NCBI GenBank assembly: GCA_013322215.1
Contig: JAAMEZ010000036.1
Span: 992,001 to 1,056,000, forward strand
Length of the DNA stretch: 64,000 nt
Direction: 5' to 3'
Origin: Martinezella rhizogenes
GTDB taxonomy: Bacteria > Pseudomonadota > Alphaproteobacteria > Rhizobiales > Rhizobiaceae
Shown piece by piece: positions 34,541 through 44,313 of this stretch; position 1 is the first letter of the stretch; each line of letters starts with the position of its first letter. The position numbers and the translations under genes were made by a program. A model generated the notes under the pieces. The model was not told where the DNA came from. It searched no databases and saw nothing but the letters and a program-made list of their open reading frames with translations.

Positions 34541-34948
34541 CCGCATTTTTGCCTATCGCAGGTTATCGCGCATTTTCTCAACCAATATCGTATGGCAAAT
34601 CAAATGACCGAAGATCGAGACTATCTGCTTAAAGCGGCGGCAAACCTATCGAAAGTAATGAATTCGCCGTTCACCGCATCCGACTGGAGTGTCAAACCTT
34701 CCAGAAAGGGAGGTGGCATGTGGAACGGTATGGCTACGGGATCAAGCAGCTTGGCAAACGTGGATGACAAGGCGGTTGAGCCTTCCGACCGACAATCCTG
34801 ATCGATAAGGGCCGTTGCCGTCTTAGTCTATCGGAGACGTTTGGCCTGCACCATGTGCCGTTTCTGTCCCTCGCGATGGTTTCGCACCGAAACCCTGTTC
34901 AAGACTTGGGTCTCAAGGGGAAGCTGAGACTTGAGATGCCTCTTTTGT

Positions 34949-35386
34949 TCACTGGTTTGCGTAGCATGCCTGAGTGGTCAAATCCGTACCGCCTGCCAGG
35001 GACGTTAAAAGTTCCGGCAGCAATGTTGCAAACTTATAGGTAAGCGTTACCTGCGAAAAGCCCTCCAGGCCATAGCAACTGGCGGCATTGTCCAGAGAAA
35101 TCGACGTCGCATCAAGAGGGACCGCCCAACCGGTTGCCTTCATCTGGGCGAACGTGACTGTTTTGGAAGCGCTGTAGGCACTTCCGTCCTCGCATTCGAT
35201 TTGCGGAATACCCATGCAACGGGCTGTCGCGATTGCTGTTTCGTGAAGGGCGTGGCTTGTCCAGAACAGCCGGCCGAATTCTATGATGCCAAACAGCATC
35301 AGCAGAAACAGCGGCATGACCAAGGCAAATTCTACGGCACTGGCTCCCTCGCGTGAGCGCCAGAGTTTTTCTAAGCGGTGGATCAT
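34949..35386 (-). CDS. TadE-family pseudopilin-like protein 2
   Basis: 145 residues. The TadE signature is at the N-terminus: a short basic stretch, SREGASAVEFALVMPLFLLM (E near residue 17 after the small residues) and a single membrane segment, then IIEFGRLFWTSHALHETAIA. TadE-like minor pseudopilins belong to Flp/Tad pili or secreted appendages. ATG 35386 overlaps the stop of the preceding tadE-like gene (ATGA), so I reject the longer frame to 35575. Last gene of the three-gene unit. Confidence 0.85.
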   Translation of the reverse strand: MIHRLEKLWRSREGASAVEFALVMPLFLLMLFGIIEFGRLFWTSHALHETAIATARCMGIPQIECEDGSAYSASKTVTFAQMKATGWAVPLDATSISLDNAASCYGLEGFSQVTLTYKFATLLPELLTSLAGGTDLTTQACYANQ

Positions 35387-35982
35387 TTGAGCTGCACCAC
35401 AGCGCTTGCGTAAATATAGCCGTCGTTGACGATATTGTAGCCAGAAAACAGCGGAGCGTAGGCCTGCTTGGCAGAGATCACCACATATTTGCCCGCGTTC
35501 GCTCCATCGGGGCACGACGAGCTGCAGGTTTGCTGGGATCCCCAAACGAAGGAGGCGGCCGATCCGCTTGGACAATAGCAGGCGCCCGTCGAAGCGGGAG
35601 TGCCATCAATCCTGATAGTGGCTCCGTCGAAATTGGCCTGCACGCCGTCGTTGATCGCGATTGAAGCACTGGCGCCGGCCGACGAGTACTGCCGGGCGAT
35701 CATCAGGGCGATGCTCTTGGCCAACAGGCTGTCGTTGAGACCATCGGCTTGATCGGCGTGAACCAGCGCGTAGCTGGCACTGTTCGAGATCGCAGCTTCC
35801 AACTGGAAGCGAGCGAAAATCAGGCTGCCCATGTCAAAGCTCACCGCCATGATGAAGATGAAGAGCGGGGCAAGCACGGCGAATTCGACCGCGGCGTTGC
35901 CACGCTTATCTTGGCCCAAGATATTGGAGTGATGGGAAATCGATCGCCTGAGCTTTCGAAGAGAAAATGGGGGCAACTTCAT
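35383..35982 (-). CDS. TadE/TadF-family pseudopilin-like protein 1
   Basis: 199 residues. After about 27 charged residues comes GNAAVEFAVLAPLFIFIMAV, the TadE processing-site and membrane segment, then FDMGSLIFARFQLEAAISNS. The exported part has a serine/cysteine-rich stretch with four cysteines (ACYCPSGS, TCSSSC) that could be disulphide bonded. The ATG at 35982 overlaps the stop of the tadG-like gene and its own stop overlaps the next gene, so all three are translationally coupled. Confidence 0.85.
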   Translation of the reverse strand: MKLPPFSLRKLRRSISHHSNILGQDKRGNAAVEFAVLAPLFIFIMAVSFDMGSLIFARFQLEAAISNSASYALVHADQADGLNDSLLAKSIALMIARQYSSAGASASIAINDGVQANFDGATIRIDGTPASTGACYCPSGSAASFVWGSQQTCSSSCPDGANAGKYVVISAKQAYAPLFSGYNIVNDGYIYASAVVQLK

Positions 35983-37928
35983 TGGACCAGGGCCACCTTT
36001 CCGCTACCCGTCGACAGGGTGCATTCGGACATGGCCTGAGAACCGCCTGACAGGGAAATACTGGCGCCAATCAGTTGAAGACATCCGCCTGGCGCGTTGC
36101 TGAGCGAGCCGCCGCCTCCGAAATCGATCTTGCCGTTCGGAAAATAGAAGGCTCCTGAGATCGTACCTATGCCACCGGACGTTATTTCCGCCCCGGCGAT
36201 GTTGCCGGAAGATTGAGGGCCGATGACAGCGAGGTTCGCGTTACTTCCGGATTGCGGTGCCGTGAGGCTGATCGCGTTTCCGCCAGTCAGGCAGAAGGCC
36301 TTTCCACCGCATTCCCAGTCGGATGGCGTGGTAATGCCGGAAACTACGAGTGTCACATCTTTTCCTGAAATGGCTATGGGATCGCCGCAGCTTGCGCCGC
36401 CCGTATTTGCGGAGAAATATCCGTCGATCGTATAGATGCCGGCTCCCAATCTTGCTCCGCCTGCAAGGTTGACATTGCCGGATATGTCATGCTGCGCGCT
36501 GGCGGGAATTGTAATGCAACTGCCGCCGCCGCCGCCGTTGATGTTGCCGTTGACGCGGAATCCGCCCGTTCCCGTCGTTGCGTCCGCCAGATAGGTGATC
36601 GATCCTCCGTCGAGCCCGATGCCGTTGTTGCTGCTGGATTTGCCGATCGTGTAGCTGTTGGCTGTCCCGGCGCCCAATTTCAACGTCGCACCGGCGCCCG
36701 TATAAAAGCCAGCGTTCAAGATAAATGTGCTGGGGCCGCCGATGAGGACTTTGCCGGAACTGCACAAACTATACCGGCCGTCCCCGCAAACCTGATCACC
36801 CATTCCAAAATGGAACGTGCCAGCACCAAAGGTCAGATCGGCTCCGTAGACCCCTTTGGCAACTCTGAAGATGCCATTGCCGAAGACGAGTTTCGTGCCG
36901 AAGTCGTTCTGAATCTTGCCGGAGAAGCTGTAGATGATGTTTTTGCCGCCGGCGATGTTGAAGTTGACTTGGATGTTCCCGTGCACGAGCAGGGAGCCGA
37001 TACTGATTTTCGAGCCCGAACAGGTGATGTCCCACTTGGTGGTCCAGTACTGATTATAGTTGGCTGGATCATAGGTGCATCCTATTGCCTGAATGGCGGA
37101 TGCGGTGTCTACCGGTGAGGAATTACCGCCAAATTCGACATCCGGGCTGGTGCCGACTGTCGCCTTGCTCGGCCACGACGCGCTACGGATGGTGTCGAAG
37201 CGGCTGATCAATGCGCTTATGCCGGCATTGCCGCTCAGGGGATCGCTGGTATATTGCTGTGTGACAGGCGCTTGGCTCCCGTCCGTGCGCAGGATGTTGG
37301 CAGACCAAGGGCAGGGTTGGGAAGAACCCTCGTCATATGTAGCGCTTTTGGCGGTGATGTTCGTACCACAGGGAGCCACCAGATTACTGTTGGAGGCGAC
37401 GTAACAATTGCCGGCGTTAACCTGGACGCCACCGGATAAGGTCACGCCAGTTGATGATTTGTCGAGGGCTATAATGCAGCCGTTTTGGGCTGTGCCCAAT
37501 GAGGAATAGGCTTCAGTCGCGATGTCCAGCTTGGAGCTGGCGCCCAGAATAGGCGCCAGGAAAAGCGTATTCGTTGTGGTGACCCCCACGTGGACGGCCT
37601 GATTGCGTGCATCTTTCGGAGACGTTGTCAGCGAGACCGTAGCGTTTGCCGTGTCGATACCATTGAGTTTAATGACGCGAAGGGCTGCTTCTCTCATCTG
37701 ATCTTCAGAATTCGTGTTGCTATAGGCAAGTGCTCCGGCATAGGAGGCAAGGTCTGCAGCCCGCTGATTTTCGTCCCGCACAAGCAGCCCGTATCCGTAC
37801 TCGATAGACAGAGCTGCGAATCCCAGGACGAGGGGCAGGCAAAGGGCACTCATGATGGCAATGCTGCCCTGTCGGTTCTCGCCGAGTGCACGTCCATGCC
37901 AGAGAGCCAATCGGATGAATTGGATCAA
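35979..37928 (-). CDS. TadG-like protein with glycine-rich passenger
   Basis: 649 residues. The N-terminus carries the Tad pattern QGSIAIMSALCLPLVLGFAA (membrane segment, residues about 20-45) and the TadG segment YGLLVRDENQRAADLASYAG. The remaining 500 residues are rich in Gly, Ser, Ala and Asn with repeated short strands (NGNINGGGGGSCIT, LGAGIYTIDG), looking like a beta-helix or stacked-repeat passenger. The start is TTG at 37928 with AGAGGA before it; no ATG fits. No Tad ATPase, secretin or prepilin peptidase is nearby, so machinery must be encoded elsewhere or the set is orphan. Confidence 0.82.
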   Translation of the reverse strand: MIQFIRLALWHGRALGENRQGSIAIMSALCLPLVLGFAALSIEYGYGLLVRDENQRAADLASYAGALAYSNTNSEDQMREAALRVIKLNGIDTANATVSLTTSPKDARNQAVHVGVTTTNTLFLAPILGASSKLDIATEAYSSLGTAQNGCIIALDKSSTGVTLSGGVQVNAGNCYVASNSNLVAPCGTNITAKSATYDEGSSQPCPWSANILRTDGSQAPVTQQYTSDPLSGNAGISALISRFDTIRSASWPSKATVGTSPDVEFGGNSSPVDTASAIQAIGCTYDPANYNQYWTTKWDITCSGSKISIGSLLVHGNIQVNFNIAGGKNIIYSFSGKIQNDFGTKLVFGNGIFRVAKGVYGADLTFGAGTFHFGMGDQVCGDGRYSLCSSGKVLIGGPSTFILNAGFYTGAGATLKLGAGTANSYTIGKSSSNNGIGLDGGSITYLADATTGTGGFRVNGNINGGGGGSCITIPASAQHDISGNVNLAGGARLGAGIYTIDGYFSANTGGASCGDPIAISGKDVTLVVSGITTPSDWECGGKAFCLTGGNAISLTAPQSGSNANLAVIGPQSSGNIAGAEITSGGIGTISGAFYFPNGKIDFGGGGSLSNAPGGCLQLIGASISLSGGSQAMSECTLSTGSGKVALVQ

Positions 37929-38527
37929 AGTTATTCCTCTAAAAAATCAAATCTCAAATATTGCGCTTGCAGCTGAGGTCCTTCTCAGCGGTCGAGGCGA
38001 TAACGAATATCGAGATCGACAGCGAAGGAGCCTCACGAAGAATATGGATTGATATCTGTCCGCTCAGTTCCTTCTGGACATGTGATCGGTTTACGAAATC
38101 AAGCGTTTTGGAAGGTGGAAGCGAGATCATCTCACGGACACGCCGAAAGGTCGTCGATGCCCACGCGAAATGAAGGGACGACCTTGCTGCGGCGCGAAGT
38201 TCATCTTCGCACGGGCAATAAGCCGGCGGGATCCTCAAGGGATTCTTAATGCCTAAAAGTATGACTTATTATTGTGCGGGAACTGGATAAGGCCTGCCAA
38301 ATTCGGATAGCGACTGTTTGAATAGCTGATCGTTTTCAAAGCAGAGACAGACCGTCGTGCGGTACTTGAAAATCCGACCTTGAGGTTACCTGCGTTCATC
38401 AAACAGCCAGCCGCTGGACATCTTTTGCCCGCGGATGATGGACGCGAAAGCAAGCAGATCGCATCTTTGTTTGGATGGGTTTTGGCGGGAGCGGCGCAGA
38501 TAGCTGCGCCTTAATTTGCCTGCGAAG
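37929..38527. other. Mostly gene-free, upstream of tad-like operon
   Basis: Should hold the operon promoter. A minus-strand frame ending at 37954, 25 bases before the tadG-like start (MISLPPSKTLDFVNRSHVQK onward, about 58 residues), could be a small protein of the same operon, but it has no clear ribosome site or relative. Confidence 0.35.
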
Positions 38528-39334
38528 TTATTCGATGCTGAACGGAAAATATTTTGCGTTGATCATGTCATAGGTCCCATCCGCCTTGATGGACTGCAAC
38601 GCTGCATTCAAGCGTGAAAGGCGTTTGCTGTCATCCAACCGCACAGCGATTCCGGAACCATCGCCAAAATATGTCGCATCAACCAGATCAGGTCCCCGGA
38701 ACTCGCAGCAGCTTCCCGCCTTTGTGTTTGCGATCCAGTCATAGATGGCAAGTTTATCTTCCAAAATAATGTCAACGCTTCCGTCCGACAGTCCCTTGTA
38801 CAATTCTGGTGAAGATCGAAAGACCGTCTCATGCGTTTGCGGATATAGATGTTGGGCAAAGGATTGCTGCGCTGTTGACGATGTCACCCCAAGGTTCTTG
38901 CCCGTAAGGGCCGCTGGGCTCACATCTTTGATCGGCGAGTCTTTTCGTACGATGAACACCGACGGACTATTGTAATATCGTTCCGTAAAGGCAACCTTCT
39001 GGCGCCGCTCGTCGCTCATCGACATGGATGAGATGATCGCGTCATATTTTCCGGCGACGAGATCTGGAATCATGTCATCCCACTTCTCGACGACGAATTG
39101 GCATTCGAGTTGGCCAACCTTGCAGATAGCATTGGCGATATCAATGTCGAAACCCTGCAGCTTGTTGTTTGCGTCGAGGTAGTTAAACGGCGGAAACGCG
39201 CCCTCGACAGCAATTCTCATCGACATACGCTCTTGCGCCGCCGTCGGAAATGGCAGGGTCGCGACCAAAACGAGGCCTATACCAATACCTGCTGACGCCC
39301 TGCGCAATATTGTCTGAACGGATAGCTGCAGCAT
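38528..39334 (-). CDS. Lone polar amino-acid-type binding protein
   Basis: 268 residues with a signal peptide (cut near TAAQ, residue 34) and an SBP_bac_3 fold: MRIAVEGAFPPFNYLDANNK, GFDIDIANAICKVG, KYDAIISSMSMSDERRQKVA. The closest known group is lysine/arginine/ornithine/opine binding proteins. No permease or ATPase is adjacent. It is divergent from a GGDEF-EAL gene (39464) across 129 bases, so it may work with a distant importer or as a periplasmic sensor part. Confidence 0.88.
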   Translation of the reverse strand: MLQLSVQTILRRASAGIGIGLVLVATLPFPTAAQERMSMRIAVEGAFPPFNYLDANNKLQGFDIDIANAICKVGQLECQFVVEKWDDMIPDLVAGKYDAIISSMSMSDERRQKVAFTERYYNSPSVFIVRKDSPIKDVSPAALTGKNLGVTSSTAQQSFAQHLYPQTHETVFRSSPELYKGLSDGSVDIILEDKLAIYDWIANTKAGSCCEFRGPDLVDATYFGDGSGIAVRLDDSKRLSRLNAALQSIKADGTYDMINAKYFPFSIE

Positions 39335-39463
39335 CGTAGAGTATCCTTAGTGGGTAACCGATCCCGCTATAATGCGCAGTTGCTTTTAATTCTACGTGAA
39401 CGCTTCTTTGTTAGCACTGATGTAGCCGTAGTTTTGTTTTGATGATGACGTCCTAATACAGCG

Positions 39464-41845
39464 TTGTTCAGGGATCTGCGCTTGCACATTATCCGTTCCT
39501 CCAGTCCAAAATCCTTTCAACAATCCTGGATAGCTTCGGGAAGGATTCTCTTCCTGATTGCGGCTAGCGCTCTGGGAGTAATTGGACTTGTCGTACTGTC
39601 TGCATTGTGGGCGGGAACTGAAAGTGACTCTGCAGCACTTGATAGACAGCGGCAGCTCGTGAACACGCGTCTGAGAGAGCAAGTTGATCAAGTGGCGCGT
39701 GTCATTGGACAAGTCGGCAATGGTTACCTTGCTGCAAACAGAGCCTACCCGACCTCCGGCGCATCCTCAGTTTCGCCTGCCTTCAATGCGGTTTTAACGA
39801 CAGCCGCCGGAAGCGCGATCAGCCAGGCTGCAACATCTGTCTTTGGCTATGATCAGGCGTTTGTCGTGGACGAGCATGGTGACCTGGTCATGATGGCGGA
39901 CGGCGAGACGGAAAAACGCTATCGCTGGATGAAGCCTCTTCTTTTGCCGCTTCTTCGAGAGGCGGGCATCGCCGTACACCAGCGAGCAATGTCGATTGAG
40001 CACTTACCCGGATCATTGGACAATCCCGCTGGAAATGCAGTTCTTGCTCATCGTGGCTTGGCCAGTTTGCTGCGCCTGGAAGGCCGGCCGACGATTGTCG
40101 GCATTGCAGCCGTCAGGGAGCCGCACGAGGGGCAAGGGCAGCCGTCATGGCAATTTGTGATCGTCTTACGGTTCCTGGATGGAGCGGCGTTGGACGAATT
40201 GAGCCGAGAACAGGGGCTCAATGGCGCACGCTTCGCGCGCACTGCCGACGCTGGTGATGACGAAGTTGCATTTCAGATTGACGATACGACAAATGGCGAA
40301 CCGATCGGTTTCATCGTATGGCGGCCTGACCTTCCGGGATCAAGGGTGATCGGTCGATTGATGCCGGCGCTTTCGATCGCAGCCCTGATGATGGCGCTTC
40401 TGCTGACAATCCTGCTTGTGCGTCTGCGAAAGAGTCTGGGCGAGTTGAAAAAAAGCGAATTCCATGCGAGGCAGCTTGCATTACACGATGTGCTGACAGA
40501 TCTCCCCAATCGCGCATTGTTTGCGATGAGGTTCGACGAGTGCCTGGCCGAATTGGAAAACTCGACGAAGCGGTCGGCAATCGCGCTTCTTGACCTCGAC
40601 CGGTTCAAAGCTGTGAACGACACGTTTGGTCACGCCGCCGGCGACGAACTCATCAAGTTGGCCGCTGATCGAATCCGTTCACTCCTTCGGTCACAAGATA
40701 CTCTAGCGCGGCTCGGAGGAGACGAATTTGCCTTGCTTCTTCGGGACATCGAAGATCACGATCAAGCTCTACCGGCAATCTGCGAAGCAATCGTCACGGA
40801 GCTTAGCAAACCTTTCCCGCTGTTGAACGGGGAAGCCGTAGCCCGCGTTGGCTGCTCGATCGGCGTTGCGCTTGTGCCTGATACGGGGCGGAATGCCGAC
40901 GATATCATGCGCTATGCCGATGTCGCGCTATATGAAGCGAAAGTAAGCGGCAGGGGCCGGTGGCGTGTCTATTCACCCTCCATGGACGGAGGCAGGAATG
41001 CGCGCGATATCCTTAAAAACGAATTGCGTGAGGTCCTATCCAAGATCCGGGTTTCATCTGACGATGGTGAACGCGGTGATATGGTTGCGGACCAGCCGGA
41101 CTTCGGAGCATTAGAGGTCTACTACCAGCCTGTACATCAAGCGGGGAAGGGATATTCGGTGACGGGAGCCGAGGCGCTCGTACGGTGGCGGCATAGCCAG
41201 CGCGGACTGCTGATGCCAGCGAGTTTCATCCCCGCCGCCGAAGAAGGCGGCCTTATTGACGCACTTGGATTCTGGGTGTTGCGCGACGCCTGCACCGCGG
41301 CCTGCAACTGGCCTGAAAACACATTTGTCGCGGTGAACGTGTCCCCTTCTCAGCTGAGGCGGCCAAATTTTGTCGAGGAAGTGCGCGCCGTACTTCAGGA
41401 GACCGGGCTATCGCCATCCCGGCTTGAGCTCGAACTCACTGAATCCTCGCTCATAGAGGATTATGCAGACATCTACTCAGTACTGAAGTCGTTGCGCGGC
41501 GAGGGTATTCAGATTTCGCTGGATGATTTTGGAACCGGCTATTCGTGCCTCAGCCATTTAACACGCTTCGATGTTGACCGGATCAAAATTGATCGATCAT
41601 TCGTCTCGCTCCTCGGCACGAAAGCCAACGGCACGGCAATCGTCAGCGCCATTATCTCGTTAAGCAATAGTCTTGGCATTGCGACGACAGCCGAAGGGGT
41701 CGAAACTGAATATCAGCGCGACTTTCTAGCGGCGATGGGTTGCACGGATCTCCAAGGCTATTTCTTCTCCAGACCTGTTCCTCTCGACGAACTCGATTGT
41801 TTCAGCATTCCTCGATCTGTGGACAAATTGCTCAAGACAAGTTGA
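39464..41845 (+). CDS. Membrane GGDEF-EAL cyclic-di-GMP protein
   Basis: About 793 residues. A membrane segment (LFLIAASALGVIGLVVLSAL) is followed by a periplasmic CHASE4-like sensor region to about residue 290, a second membrane segment (MPALSIAALMMALLLTILLV), a GGDEF domain with intact GGDEF near residue 418, and an EAL domain with EALVRW near 569 and DDFGTGYSCLSHL. Both cyclase and phosphodiesterase sites look competent. The start is uncertain: TTG at 39464 or TTG at 39482, no ATG fits. Divergent from the lone binding-protein gene, whose ligand may be what it senses. Confidence 0.88.
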   Translation: MFRDLRLHIIRSSSPKSFQQSWIASGRILFLIAASALGVIGLVVLSALWAGTESDSAALDRQRQLVNTRLREQVDQVARVIGQVGNGYLAANRAYPTSGASSVSPAFNAVLTTAAGSAISQAATSVFGYDQAFVVDEHGDLVMMADGETEKRYRWMKPLLLPLLREAGIAVHQRAMSIEHLPGSLDNPAGNAVLAHRGLASLLRLEGRPTIVGIAAVREPHEGQGQPSWQFVIVLRFLDGAALDELSREQGLNGARFARTADAGDDEVAFQIDDTTNGEPIGFIVWRPDLPGSRVIGRLMPALSIAALMMALLLTILLVRLRKSLGELKKSEFHARQLALHDVLTDLPNRALFAMRFDECLAELENSTKRSAIALLDLDRFKAVNDTFGHAAGDELIKLAADRIRSLLRSQDTLARLGGDEFALLLRDIEDHDQALPAICEAIVTELSKPFPLLNGEAVARVGCSIGVALVPDTGRNADDIMRYADVALYEAKVSGRGRWRVYSPSMDGGRNARDILKNELREVLSKIRVSSDDGERGDMVADQPDFGALEVYYQPVHQAGKGYSVTGAEALVRWRHSQRGLLMPASFIPAAEEGGLIDALGFWVLRDACTAACNWPENTFVAVNVSPSQLRRPNFVEEVRAVLQETGLSPSRLELELTESSLIEDYADIYSVLKSLRGEGIQISLDDFGTGYSCLSHLTRFDVDRIKIDRSFVSLLGTKANGTAIVSAIISLSNSLGIATTAEGVETEYQRDFLAAMGCTDLQGYFFSRPVPLDELDCFSIPRSVDKLLKTS

Positions 41846-42222
41846 GAACTCAATGATATGGGTCCGGCAACATTTGATGCCAATCCATCTGCCATACCGA
41901 ACAATATTTGTCACAAAGGCAACAAGCGCCTTCTAGCCATAGCAGGAGGTCTGGAAGGAAGGCAGATATTGGACACGAGATCGGCGTTCAGCATCTCAGC
42001 TGGAAAAACTGCTCGAGCTTTCTCATGCGGCCGTTGAGCGAATGCTACATTGAGAAAGGAATGTGGGTCTGTTGGATGTTGGTGGAATGAGTCAAATGCG
42101 AAGTACCGCATTGGTTGCATATTGCGGGCTGATCATTGCAATGCATGATGGATTATCGTACGCCCTCTTGGAAGACTTGAGACTGCCCGATCGAGAATCT
42201 CGATCTTATGGAGCATATGTAT
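41846..42222. other. Gene-free stretch
   Basis: No supportable gene. Near its end is a palindrome, GATCGAGA/TCTCGATC around a central A (42189-42205), 18 bases before the next start, a possible operator or leader hairpin. Confidence 0.4.
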
Positions 42223-42699
42223 ATGACAAGTTTTATTGAGAAGTGGTCTGCCAAGAGGGCCGATAAGCCGAAGGCTGGCACGCGAAATGCGATTGATTCC
42301 TTTCGTTTGAGAGTCGCAGAACAAAAGAATTATCTCGAAGAATATGAGCGTGATGCAGCCGGTTTTAAGAAATGGCGTTCGACGTGGTTTCAGCGTGTTC
42401 CAGGCGGCTTTGGCGTCAGCATTGGTCGCGACGCGGTTAGCGCCGGAGAAGGACTGACCTATGTTGTTGTCGAGTCCGTCAAGGAAGTCGCCGAATTTCT
42501 CGATGATCTTGCTCTGCATGCGGAACAGGATCTCGGTTTTCAAAAGGCACTCGAGGACAACCGTTCGCGTCGCGCCGCGCTACTGAATGCAGCAAAATCG
42601 CGGCCCAGTTCAATCAAGCCTGCTTCAGCAAAAGCCTCCACCAAGGCATCACGGACAAAGCGGACTGCAAGGGCTGGCAAACCCGAAACAGAGAAGTGA
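42223..42699 (+). CDS. Hypothetical protein with basic C-terminal tail
   Basis: 158 residues, soluble. The first 120 residues are mixed charged with a central compact part (WRSTWFQRVPGGFGVSIGRD, then YVVVESVKEVAEFLDDLALH); the last 40 are Lys/Ala/Ser/Arg-rich (SAKASTKASRTKRTARAGKP), like histone-H1-type or DNA-binding tails. I prefer ATG 42223, with GGAG at 42210, over ATG 42208. Family not recognised. Nucleic-acid binding is inference from tail composition. Confidence 0.65.
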   Translation: MTSFIEKWSAKRADKPKAGTRNAIDSFRLRVAEQKNYLEEYERDAAGFKKWRSTWFQRVPGGFGVSIGRDAVSAGEGLTYVVVESVKEVAEFLDDLALHAEQDLGFQKALEDNRSRRAALLNAAKSRPSSIKPASAKASTKASRTKRTARAGKPETEK

Positions 42700-42739
42700 G
42701 CAAGACTGAATCTGAATACGTTACCCAATGCAACACCTG

Positions 42740-42768
42740 GCCCGCTTCGCGCGGGCTTTACCTTTTTT
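42740..42768 (+). terminator. Intrinsic terminator
   Basis: GCCCGC (42740-42745), loop TTCGC, GCGGGC (42751-42756), then TTTACCTTTTTT; a classical rho-independent terminator 40 bases after the hypothetical gene. Confidence 0.88.
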
Positions 42769-43310
42769 GATCCTTGGGCATATCGATTTCGAACATCAAG
42801 AAGTATCGATCGCCTAGTTGGCACCCTATTTCTCCGATTGAGCGAAATCGCCTCACCAGTAAGTGCTGCCGGCCCCAATTTATCCTTCCGCCGCTCATCA
42901 AGGTCTAATGCGCGAGGCTGTCCGCCAAGTCTTGGCCGGATTGCGGCTGGCTTATGTTCCCCCGCAAATACGAGCGCAGTCTATCCATGCAACCACCCTG
43001 GTGCGCCTTTTGTCACTGAGCAGTTTAGTCATGGGAATACGGTTCAACCCCGTTCAAGAGCAAACTGTTACATGTTTGCCAACATGCTGCCCAACTCCGG
43101 TACTGCTCAAGATTCCGTTCTTGCTGCAAACGAAGCGAGAGGCAGGATGGATACGAGTGAGGTCGATCATGTTCACTATTAGGCGCACCGCAAATAGCAC
43201 TTCCTTACTCTCGAATTTGGTCGCAAGCCTTCTGCGGACCTGCCTGACGGTGAGGTAGGAGTTAGCAGGCGCTAAGGGGCTGACGTCCTTGGTGGTTCTG
43301 CTTCGCCGCG
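42769..43310. other. Gene-free stretch
   Basis: 540 bases in which no frame has start signals or recognisable protein. Nothing else stands out. Confidence 0.4.
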
Positions 43311-44294
43311 TTAGAGACCGACCCGCTTCATATGCTCTTCGGGATACCGATTGCCTTGCGGCTTAATGTTGGCGGCTTTGATCTCCGCGAGGTCGTCCGT
43401 CGTTAGGGTGACGCTGAGTGCCCCGATGTTTTCCTCGAAGCGTTCGAGTTTGCGAGTGCCGAACAGTGGCACGATCGAGGGCTTTTGCGCGAGCAGCCAG
43501 GCGAGCGCGACCTGCGCGGGTGTGGCATTGTGCCGGTCGCCGATGCGCCGGATCAGGTCGACCAGACGCTGATTGGCTTCACGTGCCTCCGCTGCGAAGC
43601 GTGGAATATTGTTGCGCATGTCGGAAGGGTCGAGCTGAGTGCTCACGTCTATCTTGCCGGTCAGGAATCCCTTGCCCAGCGGGCTGAATGGCACCAGACC
43701 GATGCCCAACTCCTCGAGCGTCGGCAGAATTTCGGCTTCGGGCTCGCGGGTCCAGAGGGAATATTCGCTCTGAAGGGCCGCCACGGGCTGCACCGCATGC
43801 GCGCGACGGATCGAGCCGGCGCCCGCTTCAGAAAGACCGAACCAGCGCACCTTGCCTTGCGCAATCAGATTCTTGACCGTGCCGGCAACGTCCTCCATCG
43901 GGACTTCCGGATCGACGCGGTGCTGATAGAGCAGGTCTATGGTCTCGATATTCAGGCGCTTCAGGCTGCCCTCAACCGCTTTGCGGATATGGTCGGGCTT
44001 GCTGTTGACGCCACCATGGTGGATGCCTGTTTCCGGATCGATGTCCCACCCGAATTTCGTGGCGATTTTGACTTGGTTGCGGACGGGCGCCAACGCTTCG
44101 CCGACCATCACTTCGTTGGTGAGGGGACCGTAGGCTTCGGCGGTATCGAAAAAGTCCATGCCGCGCTCGACCGCCGTGCGGAGCAGGGCGATCATTTCGG
44201 CTCGGTCTGGCAGTTCGCGCGCCTTGCCATAGCCCATCGCGCCCAGCGAGAGAGCAGAGACTTCAAGTCCTTGTCCAAGTTTACGCTTCTGCAT
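43311..44294 (-). CDS. Aldo/keto reductase (AKR12/13-like)
   Basis: 327 residues: KLGQGLEVSALSLGAMGYGK start, catalytic aspartate/tyrosine in DFFDTAEAYGP, lysine in KIATKFGW and histidine in LLYQHRVDP, with the NADPH site near LFGTRKLERFEENIGAL. Reduces aldehydes or ketones. ATG 44294 has GAGGAG upstream. Last gene of a minus-strand run (cupin, tautomerase, cyclophilin-like, DUF2255, AKR) that is divergent from a LysR gene at 45972. Confidence 0.92.
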   Translation of the reverse strand: MQKRKLGQGLEVSALSLGAMGYGKARELPDRAEMIALLRTAVERGMDFFDTAEAYGPLTNEVMVGEALAPVRNQVKIATKFGWDIDPETGIHHGGVNSKPDHIRKAVEGSLKRLNIETIDLLYQHRVDPEVPMEDVAGTVKNLIAQGKVRWFGLSEAGAGSIRRAHAVQPVAALQSEYSLWTREPEAEILPTLEELGIGLVPFSPLGKGFLTGKIDVSTQLDPSDMRNNIPRFAAEAREANQRLVDLIRRIGDRHNATPAQVALAWLLAQKPSIVPLFGTRKLERFEENIGALSVTLTTDDLAEIKAANIKPQGNRYPEEHMKRVGL

Positions 44295-44313
44295 GGCTAA
44301 GTCTCCTCTTGTG

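Larger units (their letters stand above)
33944..34948. other. Largely gene-free kilobase
   Basis: One weak small gene candidate (34256-34540) and two inverted repeats (16-bp palindrome at 34001-34016; TCTCAAG/CTTGAGA at 34911-34936, downstream of the tad-like operon end). Other frames lack support. Confidence 0.4.

Noticed and set aside
34592..34801. 69-codon plus-strand frame
   Set aside because: Composition and lack of a ribosome site give no support as a gene.
34911..34936. TCTCAAG/CTTGAGA hairpin as terminator of the tad-like operon
   Set aside because: Short arms, no T-run in either direction; mentioned only as a repeat.
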